A DNA stretch of 64,000 bases, taken from contig JAFKEW010000051.1 in assembly GCA_017308375.1 (NCBI GenBank), positions 22,008 to 86,007 on the forward strand. The letters run 5' to 3'. The position numbers and the translations under genes were made by a program. This DNA comes from Alphaproteobacteria bacterium. GTDB taxonomy: Bacteria; Pseudomonadota; Alphaproteobacteria; Micropepsales; Micropepsaceae. This document shows positions 27,298 to 36,381 of the stretch, one piece after another; within the stretch, counting starts at the first letter, position 1, and each line of letters opens with the position of its first letter. The notes beneath the pieces are model-generated. The model saw only the letters and a program-made list of their open reading frames with translations, was not told the DNA's origin and did no database searches.

Positions 27298-27609
27298 ATG
27301 TCGCCTACCAGAATCATGATTGCGTCGTTCGTTGCCGCGTCGACGTTTGCGTTTACGGCAACCGCGAATGCAAGCGAAACCCCATCGCTTTCCAATTGCC
27401 TGAAAATGGAAAGACAGGTGAAGGATGCCATCGATGCCAATCAGCAATCGGCATCCATCACACAGGCAAAGGCCGAAGCCCGTGCGGGGCGTGAGTTCTG
27501 CACCACCGGGCTCTACAAATCCGGCATCACACACTATGCGTCCGCGCTGAAGCTGATCGGTGCCGACAAAGGTGCTGCCGCGTCAGGCCCGCACAGCACG
27601 ATCGACTGA
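27298..27609 (+). CDS. Small secreted hypothetical protein
   Basis: A 103-residue protein with a clear Sec signal peptide (hydrophobic MIASFVAASTFAFTATANA, cleavage after ANA near residue 25). The mature part is about 78 residues, mostly helical, with two cysteines (LSNCLKM and REFCTTG) that could form a periplasmic disulfide. GGAGGGAG precedes the ATG, which supports real translation. Its 3' end overlaps convergent metW by 27 bp. I recognise no family; the repeated Ala/Lys/Gln helices suggest a small periplasmic helical protein. Confidence 0.7.
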   Translation: MSPTRIMIASFVAASTFAFTATANASETPSLSNCLKMERQVKDAIDANQQSASITQAKAEARAGREFCTTGLYKSGITHYASALKLIGADKGAAASGPHSTID

Positions 27610-28248
27610 GTGCGGTTCCGGCTGACCGGCCGGCGCAGCCATATTCGTGCTGAGAAAGAAGATCGCACCTTCGGCGAGAAGATTGGGTCCCCACTGGCTT
27701 GGATACATGATCCTGGTCCGCCCGTTCTCGCCGAGGGCGATCGCACGCTCCACCCGCGCGCCCATCTCGTTCGCCAGCGCCACGAAATCGGCAATGGTAC
27801 AAAGGTGGATGTTGGGTGTTTCATGCCAGGTGTAATCGAGCGCCTGGGTCTTCGGCATCCGGCCATTGAGAAGAAGGCTCGCCCGGATGCGCCAATGTCC
27901 GAAATTCGGGAATGACACTGCTGTCATGCGCGCGATACGCAGAAGGTGAGAGAGCACCGTGCGCGGCGAGCGCGTGGCCTGAATGGTCTGGCTCAGGATC
28001 GCGACATCGAAAACCTGTTCCGGGTAGAAACCGAGATCGGTGTCGGCGTCGCCCTGCATCACCGAAAGCCCGCGCGCGACACAGGCATTGACGTTCTGCT
28101 GCGACAGTTCGATGCCGCGTCCATCCACGCCCTTGGTGGTGGCGAGATGTTCCAGCAGCGCACCGTCGCCGCAGCCGATGTCCAGCACGCGCGCGCCCGG
28201 CGCAATCATGTCCGCGATGGCGGCGAGGTCGGGGCGAAGCGTGGACAT
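27583..28248 (-). CDS. metW: Methionine biosynthesis protein MetW
   Basis: A 221-residue methyltransferase-fold protein (RVLDIGCGDGALLEHLATTKGVDGRGIE) that works with MetX in homoserine acylation. MetX-MetW together form the active acyltransferase in proteobacteria with this pair. Family motifs include VMQGDADTDLGFYPEQVFDVAILSQTIQA and FPNFGHWRIRASLLLNGRMP. It follows metX by 3 bp in an operon. The C-terminus overlaps the convergent small secreted-protein gene. Confidence 0.95.
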   Translation of the reverse strand: MSTLRPDLAAIADMIAPGARVLDIGCGDGALLEHLATTKGVDGRGIELSQQNVNACVARGLSVMQGDADTDLGFYPEQVFDVAILSQTIQATRSPRTVLSHLLRIARMTAVSFPNFGHWRIRASLLLNGRMPKTQALDYTWHETPNIHLCTIADFVALANEMGARVERAIALGENGRTRIMYPSQWGPNLLAEGAIFFLSTNMAAPAGQPEPHSVDRAVRA

Positions 28249-28251
28249 CCT

Positions 28252-29427
28252 TTAATCCACCCCGCGTGAGGCGGCGACCACGTTCAGGAAACCGCGAACG
28301 GTGGCGAACATCGCAGGCTCCTCCAGCAGGAAGGCGTCATGGCCGCGGTCGGATTCGATTTCCACAAAGCTGACATTGGCGGCCGCTGCATTCAGCGCAT
28401 GGGCGATGGTCTTGTTCTCCGGCGGCGGGAACAGCCAGTCGCTGGAAAACGAGATGATACAGAAGCGTGTCTTGCTGCCGCGAAAGGCGCGGGCCAGGAC
28501 CCCGTCATAGTCCGCCGCGAGATCGAAATAATCCATCGCGCGCGTGATGTAGAGGTATGAGTTGGCATCGAACCGGTCGACGAAGGTCAGCCCCTGATGG
28601 CGCAGATAGCTTTCGATCTGAAAATCGGCGCCGAAGCCGAATGAAATCGCCTCGCGATTCTGCAGCGAGCGGCCGAACTTCCGTTGCAGGGCGGGTTGTG
28701 AGAGATAGGTGATGTGGGCGGCCATGCGCGCCACCGCAAGTCCCTTGGACGGTTGCGTGCCCGCGCCCTGATAGGCCCCGCCGCGCCAGTCGGGATCGGC
28801 CATGATCGCCTGCCGCCCCACTTCGTTAAAGGCGATGTTCTGGGCAGAATGGCGGGCGCCGGTGGCAATCGGGATGGCGGAGATCACGCGGTCGGGATAG
28901 CTCGCCGCCCATTGCAGCACCTGCATCCCGCCCATGGAGCCGCCGGTGACGCAAAGAAGTTCGTCGATGCCGAGCGCGTCGAGCAGCATGGCCTGGGCGC
29001 GCACCATGTCGCGGATGGTGACCAGCGGAAAGGAAAGCCCGTATGGTTTGCCGGTGGCCGGGTCGGTTTCGGCCGGCCCGGTTGTGCCCATGCAGCCGCC
29101 CAGCACATTGGTGCAGATGACGAAGAAGCGGTTGGTGTCGATCGCCTTGCCGGGGCCAACGGTAAAGTCCCACCAGCCGGGCTTGCCGGTCACCGGGTGG
29201 CGGCTGGCGGCAAACTGATCGCCGGTCAGCGCATGGCAAACCAGTATGGCGTTGGATTTGGCGGCGTTCAGTTCGCCATAGGTCTTGTAGGCGATGGTGA
29301 AGGGGCTGAGCTTCCGCCCCTCGTCCAGCATCAGCGGGTTCTCCGGGCCAAAGCTCAGCGCCTGCCCCAGATCCTCGTCTGGGGCCGATAGCGGGCGCAG
29401 GAATTTGGGATTGGCGGTCTCCGCCAT
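28252..29427 (-). CDS. metX: Homoserine O-acetyltransferase MetX
   Basis: A 391-residue alpha/beta-hydrolase-fold acyltransferase that converts homoserine to O-acetyl- (or O-succinyl-) homoserine, the first committed step to methionine. The nucleophile Ser is in TGGSMGGMQ, the acid is in [10 protein letters not shown], and the His is in [13 protein letters not shown]. The oxyanion-hole region [11 protein letters not shown] and the [10 protein letters not shown] block are typical of MetX. Co-transcribed with metW. A promoter lies 35-63 bp upstream; its short leader leaves no room for a SAM-II riboswitch. Confidence 0.95.
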   Translation of the reverse strand: MAETANPKFLRPLSAPDEDLGQALSFGPENPLMLDEGRKLSPFTIAYKTYGELNAAKSNAILVCHALTGDQFAASRHPVTGKPGWWDFTVGPGKAIDTNRFFVICTNVLGGCMGTTGPAETDPATGKPYGLSFPLVTIRDMVRAQAMLLDALGIDELLCVTGGSMGGMQVLQWAASYPDRVISAIPIATGARHSAQNIAFNEVGRQAIMADPDWRGGAYQGAGTQPSKGLAVARMAAHITYLSQPALQRKFGRSLQNREAISFGFGADFQIESYLRHQGLTFVDRFDANSYLYITRAMDYFDLAADYDGVLARAFRGSKTRFCIISFSSDWLFPPPENKTIAHALNAAAANVSFVEIESDRGHDAFLLEEPAMFATVRGFLNVVAASRGVD

Positions 29428-29461
29428 GATCGTGTGGCTCCCAGTCCGTCCGGAGCGGGGT

Positions 29462-29490
29462 TAGCTAGGACTCCCGGCCCCCCAAGTCAA
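29462..29490 (-). promoter_or_regulatory. Predicted metX promoter
   Basis: Minus-strand TTGACT (29485-29490), a 17-bp spacer and TAGCTA (29462-29467), 35 bp upstream of the metX ATG. The -35 is good and the -10 weak. Confidence 0.4.
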
Positions 29491-29596
29491 TTACAAGTCG
29501 GTTGAGCGGGCCGCACGCTTTGCTTTTGCGCAGGGCGGACCTTATCAAGGCACCCGAATTCACATGGAGGCGGGCGCCCGTGCCCGCCACGATCCG

Positions 29597-30712
29597 ATGT
29601 CCGCAGCGAAGTCCGGCCAGACAGGCCCCAGCCCGAAACCCGGCGTGCTGGAGATCGCGCCCTATGTCGGAGGGCGTTCCGCTGTGGCCGGTGCGGCCCG
29701 CACCTTCAAGCTGTCCTCGAACGAAGGCGCGCTGGGGGCAAGCCCCAAGGCCGTTGCGGCTTTCACGGCCGCCGCGCCCGCCCTTGAACGCTATCCGGAC
29801 GGCAGTGTGCATGTGCTGCGCGATGCGATTGGGGCGGCTTATGGCCTCGACCCCGCGCGGATTGTTTGCGGCAATGGTTCGGACGAATTGCTGACCATGC
29901 TGGCCAATGCCTATCTGCGCCCCGGTGACGAGGTGCTGTTCTCCCGCCACGCCTTTCTCGTCTACCGCATCGCCACGCTGGCCAACAGCGCAACCCCCGT
30001 CGTGGTTCCGGAAAAGGATTTGCGCGTCGATGTCGATGCCATGCTGGCGGCGATGACGGCGAAGACGCGGCTTGTCTATCTCGCCAATCCCAATAACCCG
30101 ACCGGAAGCTATCTGACGGTGGAGGAGGTGCGCCGCCTCCACGCCGGTCTGCCGGCGGGCGCGTTGCTGGTGATCGACGCGGCCTATGCCGAATATGTCC
30201 GCCGCAACGATTACGCCCCGGGCATCGAAATGGTGGCCGAATTCGACAATGTGGTGATGACGCGGACCTTCTCGAAGATCTACGGCCTTGCGGGTCTGCG
30301 CGTGGGCTGGGCGTTCTGCCCGGCCGCGGTTGCCGATGTGCTGAACCGCGTGCGCGGCCCGTTCAATGTCTCGACCCCGGCACAACAGGCCGCCGCCGCT
30401 GCGCTGCAGGATCGTGCGCATGTCGAAGCGGCGATTGCGCACAATGAGAAATGGCGCGGCTGGGTCACGCAGGAAATCCGCGGGCTTGGCCTTCGGGTCG
30501 ATGACTCCGTCGCCAATTTCGTGCTGATCCATTTCCCGGAAACCAAGGGCCGCACGGCGCGCGATGCCGATGCCTTTCTGACTGCGCGCGGCGTGATTCT
30601 GCGCGGGGTGGAAAGTTATGGCCTCGGCCAATGTTTGCGCATGACGATTGGCCCGGAAGAGGATTGCCGGGCTGCCGTGGCAGGCTTGCGGGCTTTTGTG
30701 GAGGCGCGCTGA
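29597..30712 (+). CDS. hisC: Histidinol-phosphate transaminase HisC
   Basis: A 371-residue PLP-dependent fold-type I aminotransferase of histidine biosynthesis. Related paralogues can also act on aromatic or arogenate substrates, which fits the tyrC neighbour. It has [45 protein letters not shown] and the PLP lysine in [16 protein letters not shown]. An in-frame ATG at 29564 would add 11 residues. I prefer 29597 because homologues begin close to [14 protein letters not shown], although neither start has a clear ribosome-binding site. tyrC follows 3 bp later. Confidence 0.92.
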   Translation: MSAAKSGQTGPSPKPGVLEIAPYVGGRSAVAGAARTFKLSSNEGALGASPKAVAAFTAAAPALERYPDGSVHVLRDAIGAAYGLDPARIVCGNGSDELLTMLANAYLRPGDEVLFSRHAFLVYRIATLANSATPVVVPEKDLRVDVDAMLAAMTAKTRLVYLANPNNPTGSYLTVEEVRRLHAGLPAGALLVIDAAYAEYVRRNDYAPGIEMVAEFDNVVMTRTFSKIYGLAGLRVGWAFCPAAVADVLNRVRGPFNVSTPAQQAAAAALQDRAHVEAAIAHNEKWRGWVTQEIRGLGLRVDDSVANFVLIHFPETKGRTARDADAFLTARGVILRGVESYGLGQCLRMTIGPEEDCRAAVAGLRAFVEAR

Positions 30713-30715
30713 GCC

Positions 30716-31651
30716 ATGGCCGATGCAAAGCCGTTGTTTGGCAAGGTCGCGCTGATCGGTATCGGACTGATCGGCTCCTCCATGGCGCATGCGATCCGGC
30801 GCGCCGATCTTGCCGGGCATATTTCCGGCTATGCCCGCAGGCCTGAAACCCTGGCGCGTGCGCGGGAAATCGGCTTTGCCGACACGCTGACCGGTTCCAT
30901 ACCGGAGGCGGTGAAGGATGCCGATCTTGTCGTGCTCGCAACGCCGGTTGGAAGTTTCGGCGAGATTGCTGCCGAAATGGCACCGCATCTGAAGACGGGC
31001 GCCATTGTCAGCGATGTGGGCTCGGTCAAATCCGCGGTGTTGCGCGATGTCGGACCGCATATTCCCGATGGTGTGCATTTCATTCCCGCGCACCCGATTG
31101 CCGGTACCGAACAATCCGGCCCCGATGCCGGTTTTGCCGAACTGTTCGACAATCGCTGGTGCGTTCTGACGCCGCCGCCGGGCACGGATAAGGATGCGCT
31201 TGCGCGGCTCAGGACATTCTGGGAACGCTGCGGCAGCAATGTCGATGTGATGGAGGCCAAACATCACGATCTGGCGCTCGCGATCACCAGCCATGTGCCG
31301 CATCTGATCGCCTACAACATTGTCGGCACGGCGGACGATCTGGAAACCGTGACGGAAGGCGAAGTGATCAAATATTCCGCCGGCGGCTTTCGCGATTTCA
31401 CCCGTATCGCCGCGTCCGATCCCACCATGTGGCGCGATGTGTTCCTGAACAATCGCGAAGCGGTGCTGGAGGTGCTGGGCCGCTTCAGCGAAGACCTCAG
31501 CGTGTTGCAGCGTGCTATCCGCTGGGGCGATGGCGATGCGCTGTTCAATCTGTTCACGCGCACGCGCGCGATCCGGCGCGGCATTCTGGATGCGGGGCAG
31601 GATAGTGCGGAGCCCAATTTCGGCCGCAACCGCACGAAAAAAGATCAGTAA
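30716..31651 (+). CDS. tyrC: Prephenate/cyclohexadienyl dehydrogenase TyrC
   Basis: A 311-residue NAD(P)-dependent dehydrogenase that makes 4-hydroxyphenylpyruvate from prephenate, or tyrosine from arogenate. Dinucleotide motif: VALIGIGLIGSSMAHAIRR. Conserved catalytic and substrate blocks are DVGSVKSAV, FIPAHPIAGTEQSGP and SHVPHLIAY, followed by the helical dimerisation domain (SAGGFRDFTRIAASDPTMWRDV). There is no chorismate-mutase fusion or ACT domain, as in other alphaproteobacterial TyrC. Coupled to hisC; its 3' end overlaps the convergent DUF2125 gene by 7 bp. Confidence 0.94.
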   Translation: MADAKPLFGKVALIGIGLIGSSMAHAIRRADLAGHISGYARRPETLARAREIGFADTLTGSIPEAVKDADLVVLATPVGSFGEIAAEMAPHLKTGAIVSDVGSVKSAVLRDVGPHIPDGVHFIPAHPIAGTEQSGPDAGFAELFDNRWCVLTPPPGTDKDALARLRTFWERCGSNVDVMEAKHHDLALAITSHVPHLIAYNIVGTADDLETVTEGEVIKYSAGGFRDFTRIAASDPTMWRDVFLNNREAVLEVLGRFSEDLSVLQRAIRWGDGDALFNLFTRTRAIRRGILDAGQDSAEPNFGRNRTKKDQ

Positions 31652-32469
31652 AGCGGCGCACGTTTTGCGCCAGTATCGGCGAAGGGCGGTGGCAAGACCC
31701 CCGTCAGCCGGTGCGAAGGATCAAGCTTTATTGTTCCCGATACATCGATGCCTTCTGCATTGGGGCTGATGAGGCGGATTTCGCCACCGGCTTTGCGCCA
31801 ATGTTCGGCTGCGGCCCGCCAATCCTGCTGCCCGGAAAGAAGGCCGTTCAGGGCCCTGGCTGCGGTGACACTGATGGTGATGTGCGGATCGGTTGGCTTT
31901 GCCCCTGTCTTTGTCGTGAGCGCCTGCGCGAAGGTCACGGCCTGCAGGGCATCGGCCAGCGGATCGTGGCGCAGATGGGTTTCGATGCGCGCGGCTGTGG
32001 CGGAGGCGGAATCGAATGCGACCAGCACCATGTCGAAACGGGCGAGGCGCCCCTCCGCGATGATGGCATCGGCGCGGATGCTGCCGGGCAGGAAAGAGAA
32101 CTGTCTGCTTGCGCCGTCACCGTCCTTCCAGGACAGCGTCTGTTTGCCGCCGGCCTCGAAGACATATTTGCTGCTGCCGTAACTCAGCCGGTGCATGGCG
32201 AATTCCGCCGCCGACCACGAGAGTGCGCGCGGACCCGCAAGCGAGAGCCGAAAGCCGGTGAAGGTGGTGTCGTAGCGGAAGGGAAAGCCGCCCACCTTGC
32301 TGGTTTTGTAATGCAGCGTGATGCCCGGCGCGATTTCGCGATTGTTCAACGCCGCGATCCGCGCGCCCCATGCGCCGGCTTCGATCCACCAATGGATGGC
32401 AACGGCAAGGCCGAGCGCCACGACAAGGCCAAAGGGGCCATAGAGGAACAGGCGGTTCGAAAACTTCAT
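31645..32469 (-). CDS. DUF2125 domain-containing protein
   Basis: A 274-residue protein of the DUF2125 family, with one N-terminal membrane anchor (LFLYGPFGLVVALGLAVAIHW) and a large periplasmic region. The mature part is beta-rich, with repeating strands typical of lipid-binding or AsmA-like folds (for example LSLAGPRALSWSAAEFAMHRL). Function is not established. The family is widely found beside hisC/tyrC in alphaproteobacteria, as here. The order relative to nrdJ (stop 25 bp away, same strand) suggests shared transcription with the upstream nrdJ. Confidence 0.85.
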   Translation of the reverse strand: MKFSNRLFLYGPFGLVVALGLAVAIHWWIEAGAWGARIAALNNREIAPGITLHYKTSKVGGFPFRYDTTFTGFRLSLAGPRALSWSAAEFAMHRLSYGSSKYVFEAGGKQTLSWKDGDGASRQFSFLPGSIRADAIIAEGRLARFDMVLVAFDSASATAARIETHLRHDPLADALQAVTFAQALTTKTGAKPTDPHITISVTAARALNGLLSGQQDWRAAAEHWRKAGGEIRLISPNAEGIDVSGTIKLDPSHRLTGVLPPPFADTGAKRAPLY

Positions 32470-32494
32470 GGGCGGAGGATGGCGGCGTCCCGGT

Positions 32495-34870
32495 TCAATT
32501 GCACCTGGAATAACCGCACGTCACGCAAGTGTCGCAGCCTTCGATTTTCACGAAACCGGGCGCACTGCAGCGCGGGCAGAACCGTGCCGGAAGCCCTTCT
32601 GCCGCCATGGCCATGGCACGGCGGTCCTTGGCCGGTGCGGCCGCCTCTTCCGGCGGGGTCATGAAACCGATGGCGATCAGATGCCGCTCGATCACCTCGC
32701 CGATCGCGGCCAGAAGCGAGGGCACATAGCGCCCGCCCATCCACTGGCCGCCGCGCGGATCGAACACCGCCTTCAGTTCCTCCACCACGAAGGAGACATC
32801 GCCACCGCGCCGGAATACCGCGCTGACCATGCGGGTCAGCGCCAGGGTCCAGGCATAGGCTTCCATGTTCTTCGAGTTGATGAAGATCTCGAACGGGCGT
32901 CTGCGCCCGTCCTGCTCGATGTCGTTGATGGTGATGTAGAAGGCGTGATCGGAATCCTGCCATTTGATCTTGTAAGTGGTGCCGGGCAGGGTTTCCGGCC
33001 GGTCGAGCGGGCGGGTCATGTAAACCACGCCGTCGCCGTGCGCGGCCGGCGATATGCCTGCGGCAGGCGATGTGCCGGCGGCTGGCGGCGGCAACGCGGT
33101 TGAGCCGTCCTGCAAGCCGGGTTGCGGTGTGGATTGTGATGCGGATTGTACTGTGGGGGCGCCCGCGATTTGCGCCGGTGGATTTTTCTCCAGCACCGCG
33201 CCGGTGATCGCGTTCGGCCGGTAGGTGGTGCAGCCCTTGCAGCCCATTTCATAGGCCTGCAGATACACATCCTTGAAATCGTCGAAAGCGATCTGTTCCG
33301 GCACGTTGATGGTTTTGGAGATCGCGCTGTCGATGTGGCGCTGGGCGGCGGCCTGTACCGCCAGATGATCGCCCGGTGTCAGTGTGCCGGTATCGACGAA
33401 ATAATCTGGCAGGGCGGCCTCTGCACCGAAGCGTTCGCGGAACAGGCGATAGGCGTAATCGCTCACCTGCTCCTCGCTGCGCGTGCCATCGGCGCGCAGC
33501 ACATGGCGGGTGTAGCGATAGGCGAAGACGGGCTCCACCCCGCTCGACACATTGCCGGCGAACAGCGAAATGGTGCCGGTCGGCGCGATGGAGGTGACAA
33601 GTCCGTTGCGAATGCCGTGGGCCGCGATCTTCCGGCGGATTTCCGCAGGCAGGGTGGCGATGAAGGGCCGCGCCAGAAAAGCCTCGCGCTCGAACAGCGG
33701 GAAGGCGCCTTTCTCCGTCGCCAGATCGGCGGAGGCGTCATAGGCGGCATGTGACAGCGTGCCGAGCCAGCGGTCGATCAGGCGCAGGCTTTCCGGTGAA
33801 CCGTAGCGCACACCGCAGAAGATCAGCGCATCGGCAAGGCCGGTGACGCCAAGCCCGATGCGGCGCTTGGCAAGCGCCTCGCGGCGCTGTTCCCGCAATG
33901 GGAAGCGCGACACGTCGATCGCATTGTCCAGCATGCGCACCGCGATGCGGGTCAGCCGGATGAGTTCGTCTTCGTCCAGGGCGGCATCGGCTTCGAACGG
34001 ATTCTGGATCAGCCGCGCCAGATTGATCGAGCCGAGAAGACAGGCGCCATAAGGCGGCAAGGGCTGTTCGCCACAGGGATTGGTCGCTGCGATGGTTTCG
34101 CAATAGCCGAGATTGTTGCGGGCATTGATGCGGTCGATGAAGATCACGCCCGGTTCGGCGTAATCATAGGTCGCGCGCATGATGCGGTCCCACAGATCGC
34201 GGGCGCGCAAGGTGCGATACACCTTGCCGCCGAACTGCAATTCCCACGGCTCATCGGCTTTCACCGCTTCCATGAAGGCGTCGCTTGCCAGCACCGAGAG
34301 GTTGAACATCGACAACCGGCCGCGCGTCTGTTTCGCGGTGATGAAGGTTTCGATATCGGGATGGTCGCAGGCGAGCGTCGCCATCATCGCGCCGCGGCGG
34401 GTGCCCGCGCTCATGATGGTGCGGCACATCGCATCCCACACATCCATGAAGGAGACAGGGCCCGACGCATCGGCGCCGACGCTGAGCACCGGCGCCCCTT
34501 CCGGCCGCAGGCTGGAAAAGTCGTAACCGATGCCGCCGCCCTGCTGCATGGTCAGCGCCGCTTCGCGCAGATGGGAGAAGATGCCGTCGAGCGAATCCGG
34601 GATCGTGCCCATCACAAAACAGTTGAACAGGGTGACATCGCGGCTGGTGCCGGCGCCCGCCAGAATCCGCCCTGCCGGCAAAAAGCGGTAACGGGCCAGC
34701 GCACCGGCGAAGATGCGCGCCCATTCGGCGCGTTTCTCCGGTACTTCGGCTTCGGCCAGCGCAATGGCGACGCGGGCCCAGCTTTCCGCCACGTCATGCT
34801 CACGCGGGGCGCCGCCGGCCTCCTTCAGCCGGTATTTCAGGTCCCAGATCTGGTGGGAAATATCACCCAT
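32495..34870 (-). CDS. nrdJ: Adenosylcobalamin-dependent (class II) ribonucleoside-diphosphate reductase
   Basis: A 791-residue class II reductase that makes deoxyribonucleotides with a B12 radical, independent of oxygen. Key features: the first active-site Cys in LFNCFVMGTIPDSL, then the radical/active-site block NPCGEQPLPPYGACLLGSINL. A Pro/Ala-rich linker (about 585-615) precedes the TSCPD domain (SFVVEELKAVFDPRGGQWMGGRY). The C-terminal Cys-rich tail CPRCSAPGF..CDTCVTCGYSRCN relays electrons. No intein and no class I nrdAB in the window. A promoter with an adjacent LexA-type box lies upstream, hinting at DNA-damage control. Confidence 0.95.
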   Translation of the reverse strand: MGDISHQIWDLKYRLKEAGGAPREHDVAESWARVAIALAEAEVPEKRAEWARIFAGALARYRFLPAGRILAGAGTSRDVTLFNCFVMGTIPDSLDGIFSHLREAALTMQQGGGIGYDFSSLRPEGAPVLSVGADASGPVSFMDVWDAMCRTIMSAGTRRGAMMATLACDHPDIETFITAKQTRGRLSMFNLSVLASDAFMEAVKADEPWELQFGGKVYRTLRARDLWDRIMRATYDYAEPGVIFIDRINARNNLGYCETIAATNPCGEQPLPPYGACLLGSINLARLIQNPFEADAALDEDELIRLTRIAVRMLDNAIDVSRFPLREQRREALAKRRIGLGVTGLADALIFCGVRYGSPESLRLIDRWLGTLSHAAYDASADLATEKGAFPLFEREAFLARPFIATLPAEIRRKIAAHGIRNGLVTSIAPTGTISLFAGNVSSGVEPVFAYRYTRHVLRADGTRSEEQVSDYAYRLFRERFGAEAALPDYFVDTGTLTPGDHLAVQAAAQRHIDSAISKTINVPEQIAFDDFKDVYLQAYEMGCKGCTTYRPNAITGAVLEKNPPAQIAGAPTVQSASQSTPQPGLQDGSTALPPPAAGTSPAAGISPAAHGDGVVYMTRPLDRPETLPGTTYKIKWQDSDHAFYITINDIEQDGRRRPFEIFINSKNMEAYAWTLALTRMVSAVFRRGGDVSFVVEELKAVFDPRGGQWMGGRYVPSLLAAIGEVIERHLIAIGFMTPPEEAAAPAKDRRAMAMAAEGLPARFCPRCSAPGFVKIEGCDTCVTCGYSRCN

Positions 34871-34925
34871 TGCGCCTTCGCCGGTTTGTGCCCCGTTCTA
34901 GCATTCGTTCCTCAAGAAATTCGTA

Positions 34926-34970
34926 CCCCCTCCCCCCTGTTTCCAAGGTCCCGTTTTCCGGGGGGGGGAG
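34926..34970. repeat. Opposed C and G homopolymer tracts upstream of nrdJ
   Basis: C5-T-C6 (34926-34937) and G9-A-G (34960-34970) are separated by 22 bp and can pair as CTCCCCCC with GGGGGGAG. They lie between the predicted nrdJ promoter and its start codon. Runs this long are prone to length variation and could alter the leader. Confidence 0.5.
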
Positions 34971-34975
34971 CCCTG

Positions 34976-35024
34976 AAGATGGCGTGCGGGGCCGTCAGAG
35001 TCAATAAATGTTCCCTTTTTGTTC
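34976..35024 (-). promoter_or_regulatory. nrdJ promoter with LexA-type box
   Basis: Minus-strand TTGACT (-35, 34999-35004), a 17-bp spacer and CATCTT (34976-34981). Five bp upstream of the -35 is GTTC-N7-GTTC (35010-35024), exactly the direct-repeat LexA box established in several alphaproteobacteria. The position suggests SOS control of nrdJ. The leader to the ATG is about 100 nt and contains the C/G tracts. Confidence 0.5.
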
Positions 35025-35041
35025 ACAAGATAGGAGGGGGG

Positions 35042-35788
35042 TTAGGTCAGCCCCAGAGCAGTCAGGTTGGCGCGGCCTTCCACCACCAGCCGGGCGGTGG
35101 CGTTTTCAATGCCGCTTTCGAGCGCGGTCATGAATTCGGCCCGCTTCAGGCCGGGCGGGATCGGGGGCAGGAATTCCACCACCACCGTCCCCGGCTTTTT
35201 CAGGAAGCCGCCCGGCCCCGTCCAGTACAGGCCGGAATTGAGCGCCACGGGATGGCAGGCGAGGCCAAGCTGGCTATAGAGCCCGGCCACCCCCGGTTTG
35301 TAATCCGGGGCCGCGCCGGGTTTTTTGCGGGTGCCTTCGGGGAAGATCAGAATGGCGCGCCCCGCCGCCGCCATTGCACGCGCGTCGGCCACCATCTTGC
35401 GCATCGCGCTGGCATGGCCGGCGCGGTCGATCGCGATCACCCCGGCCTTCTTCAGATACCAGCCGTAAAACGGGATCGAGAGAAGCTCGCGCTTCAGGAC
35501 CGCGGTCGGTTTGTCCAGCAGCACGTAAAGCGCCAGCGTGTCCCACATGCTCATATGCTTGGAGGCGACGAAGGCGCCGTTGCGCGGGATGGGTCCGCGC
35601 ACTTCGTACCCAAGGCCCGCAAATATTTTCAGGCCGAACAGCAACGCCCGTGCCCACAATCGTGCCGTGGCTTGAATTGCGCACGCGGGCATCAGCAGCG
35701 TGGGCAGCGCCAGAATGTGCAGCACCACCGAAACGCTGACGAACCACGCGAAGAACAGCGCCGAACGCAAGGCCGTGAGCGTCTTCAC
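35042..35788 (-). CDS. plsC: 1-acyl-sn-glycerol-3-phosphate acyltransferase (PlsC-like)
   Basis: A 248-residue membrane-associated acyltransferase that converts lysophosphatidate to phosphatidate. Motif I is degenerate: the usual NHxxxxD appears as FVASKHMSMWDTLAL, with His and Asp retained. Other family blocks are AGVIAIDR and LIFPEGTRKKPGA. Two hydrophobic stretches (about 8-45) anchor it. The start is GTG, overlapping the ydcF stop (GTGA). It is the last gene of ftsE-ftsX-ydcF-plsC. Confidence 0.88.
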   Translation of the reverse strand: MKTLTALRSALFFAWFVSVSVVLHILALPTLLMPACAIQATARLWARALLFGLKIFAGLGYEVRGPIPRNGAFVASKHMSMWDTLALYVLLDKPTAVLKRELLSIPFYGWYLKKAGVIAIDRAGHASAMRKMVADARAMAAAGRAILIFPEGTRKKPGAAPDYKPGVAGLYSQLGLACHPVALNSGLYWTGPGGFLKKPGTVVVEFLPPIPPGLKRAEFMTALESGIENATARLVVEGRANLTALGLT

Positions 35789-36381
35789 ACCAGGGCCTCG
35801 CGATTATCCTCCAGCGGGTCGATGAAGCGCGTCATGACAAGGCTCGCGACATATTTGGCGTATTCGCTGTGCAGCAGGCGCAGGGTGCGGGGATTGCGCC
35901 ACCAATGGGTGAAGTCCACATCCTCCGGCACCACAGGATAAGGCTCCAGCCTGACCTGCGGCATGGCGGCGGAAAGCTCGGCCAGGCTGCGCGGCATGTG
36001 ATAGTTGGAGGTGACGAGGATCAGGCTGCGATAGCCATGCGTCTTCGCCCATTGCGCGGTTTCCTGTGCATTGCCATGGGTGTCGGCGGCGATGAAGCCG
36101 AGATCGGTGCAGCAATCGAAATGCGCGCCGCCATGGCTGACCTGTTTCAGATCGGCCTTGGTGGTGGCGGGATCGACACCGCTGATCAGAAGCCGTTTGC
36201 CGAAGCCTTCCTCCAGCAAGGTGGTGGCCGCGTCCAGCCGCATTTCGCCGCCGGTCAGAACCACGATCGCATCGGCTCTGGTCGGGGCCGGCGGCTTTCC
36301 CGTCACGTCCGACAGAAAGACGAAGAAGCCCGCGACATAGGCGATCGCGCCAAGGATCAGCAGCGATGAGAAGAACCGCAT
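35785..36381 (-). CDS. YdcF family protein
   Basis: A 198-residue protein of the YdcF (DUF218) family. One N-terminal membrane helix (LLILGAIAYVAGFFVFL) is followed by a Rossmann-like domain with conserved ADAIVVLTGGEMRLDAATTLLEEG, LLISGVDP and ILVTSNYHMPRS. Members such as SanA and ElyC affect envelope integrity, though the chemistry is unknown. It abuts ftsX with zero spacing and overlaps the next gene by 4 bp, so it belongs to the division/envelope operon. A conserved Cys-Cys pair (HFDCCTDLG) is visible. Confidence 0.9.
   Translation of the reverse strand: MRFFSSLLILGAIAYVAGFFVFLSDVTGKPPAPTRADAIVVLTGGEMRLDAATTLLEEGFGKRLLISGVDPATTKADLKQVSHGGAHFDCCTDLGFIAADTHGNAQETAQWAKTHGYRSLILVTSNYHMPRSLAELSAAMPQVRLEPYPVVPEDVDFTHWWRNPRTLRLLHSEYAKYVASLVMTRFIDPLEDNREALV

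Noticed and set aside
29428..29563. SAM-II riboswitch upstream of metX
   Set aside because: metX genes in alphaproteobacteria often carry one, but the conserved GCTAAAAAGG-type element and pseudoknot partners are not visible, and the likely promoter leaves a leader of only about 28 nt.
34871..35041. Cobalamin riboswitch for the B12-dependent nrdJ
   Set aside because: The gap is only 171 bp and lacks a recognisable B12 box; the structured part is explained by C/G tracts.
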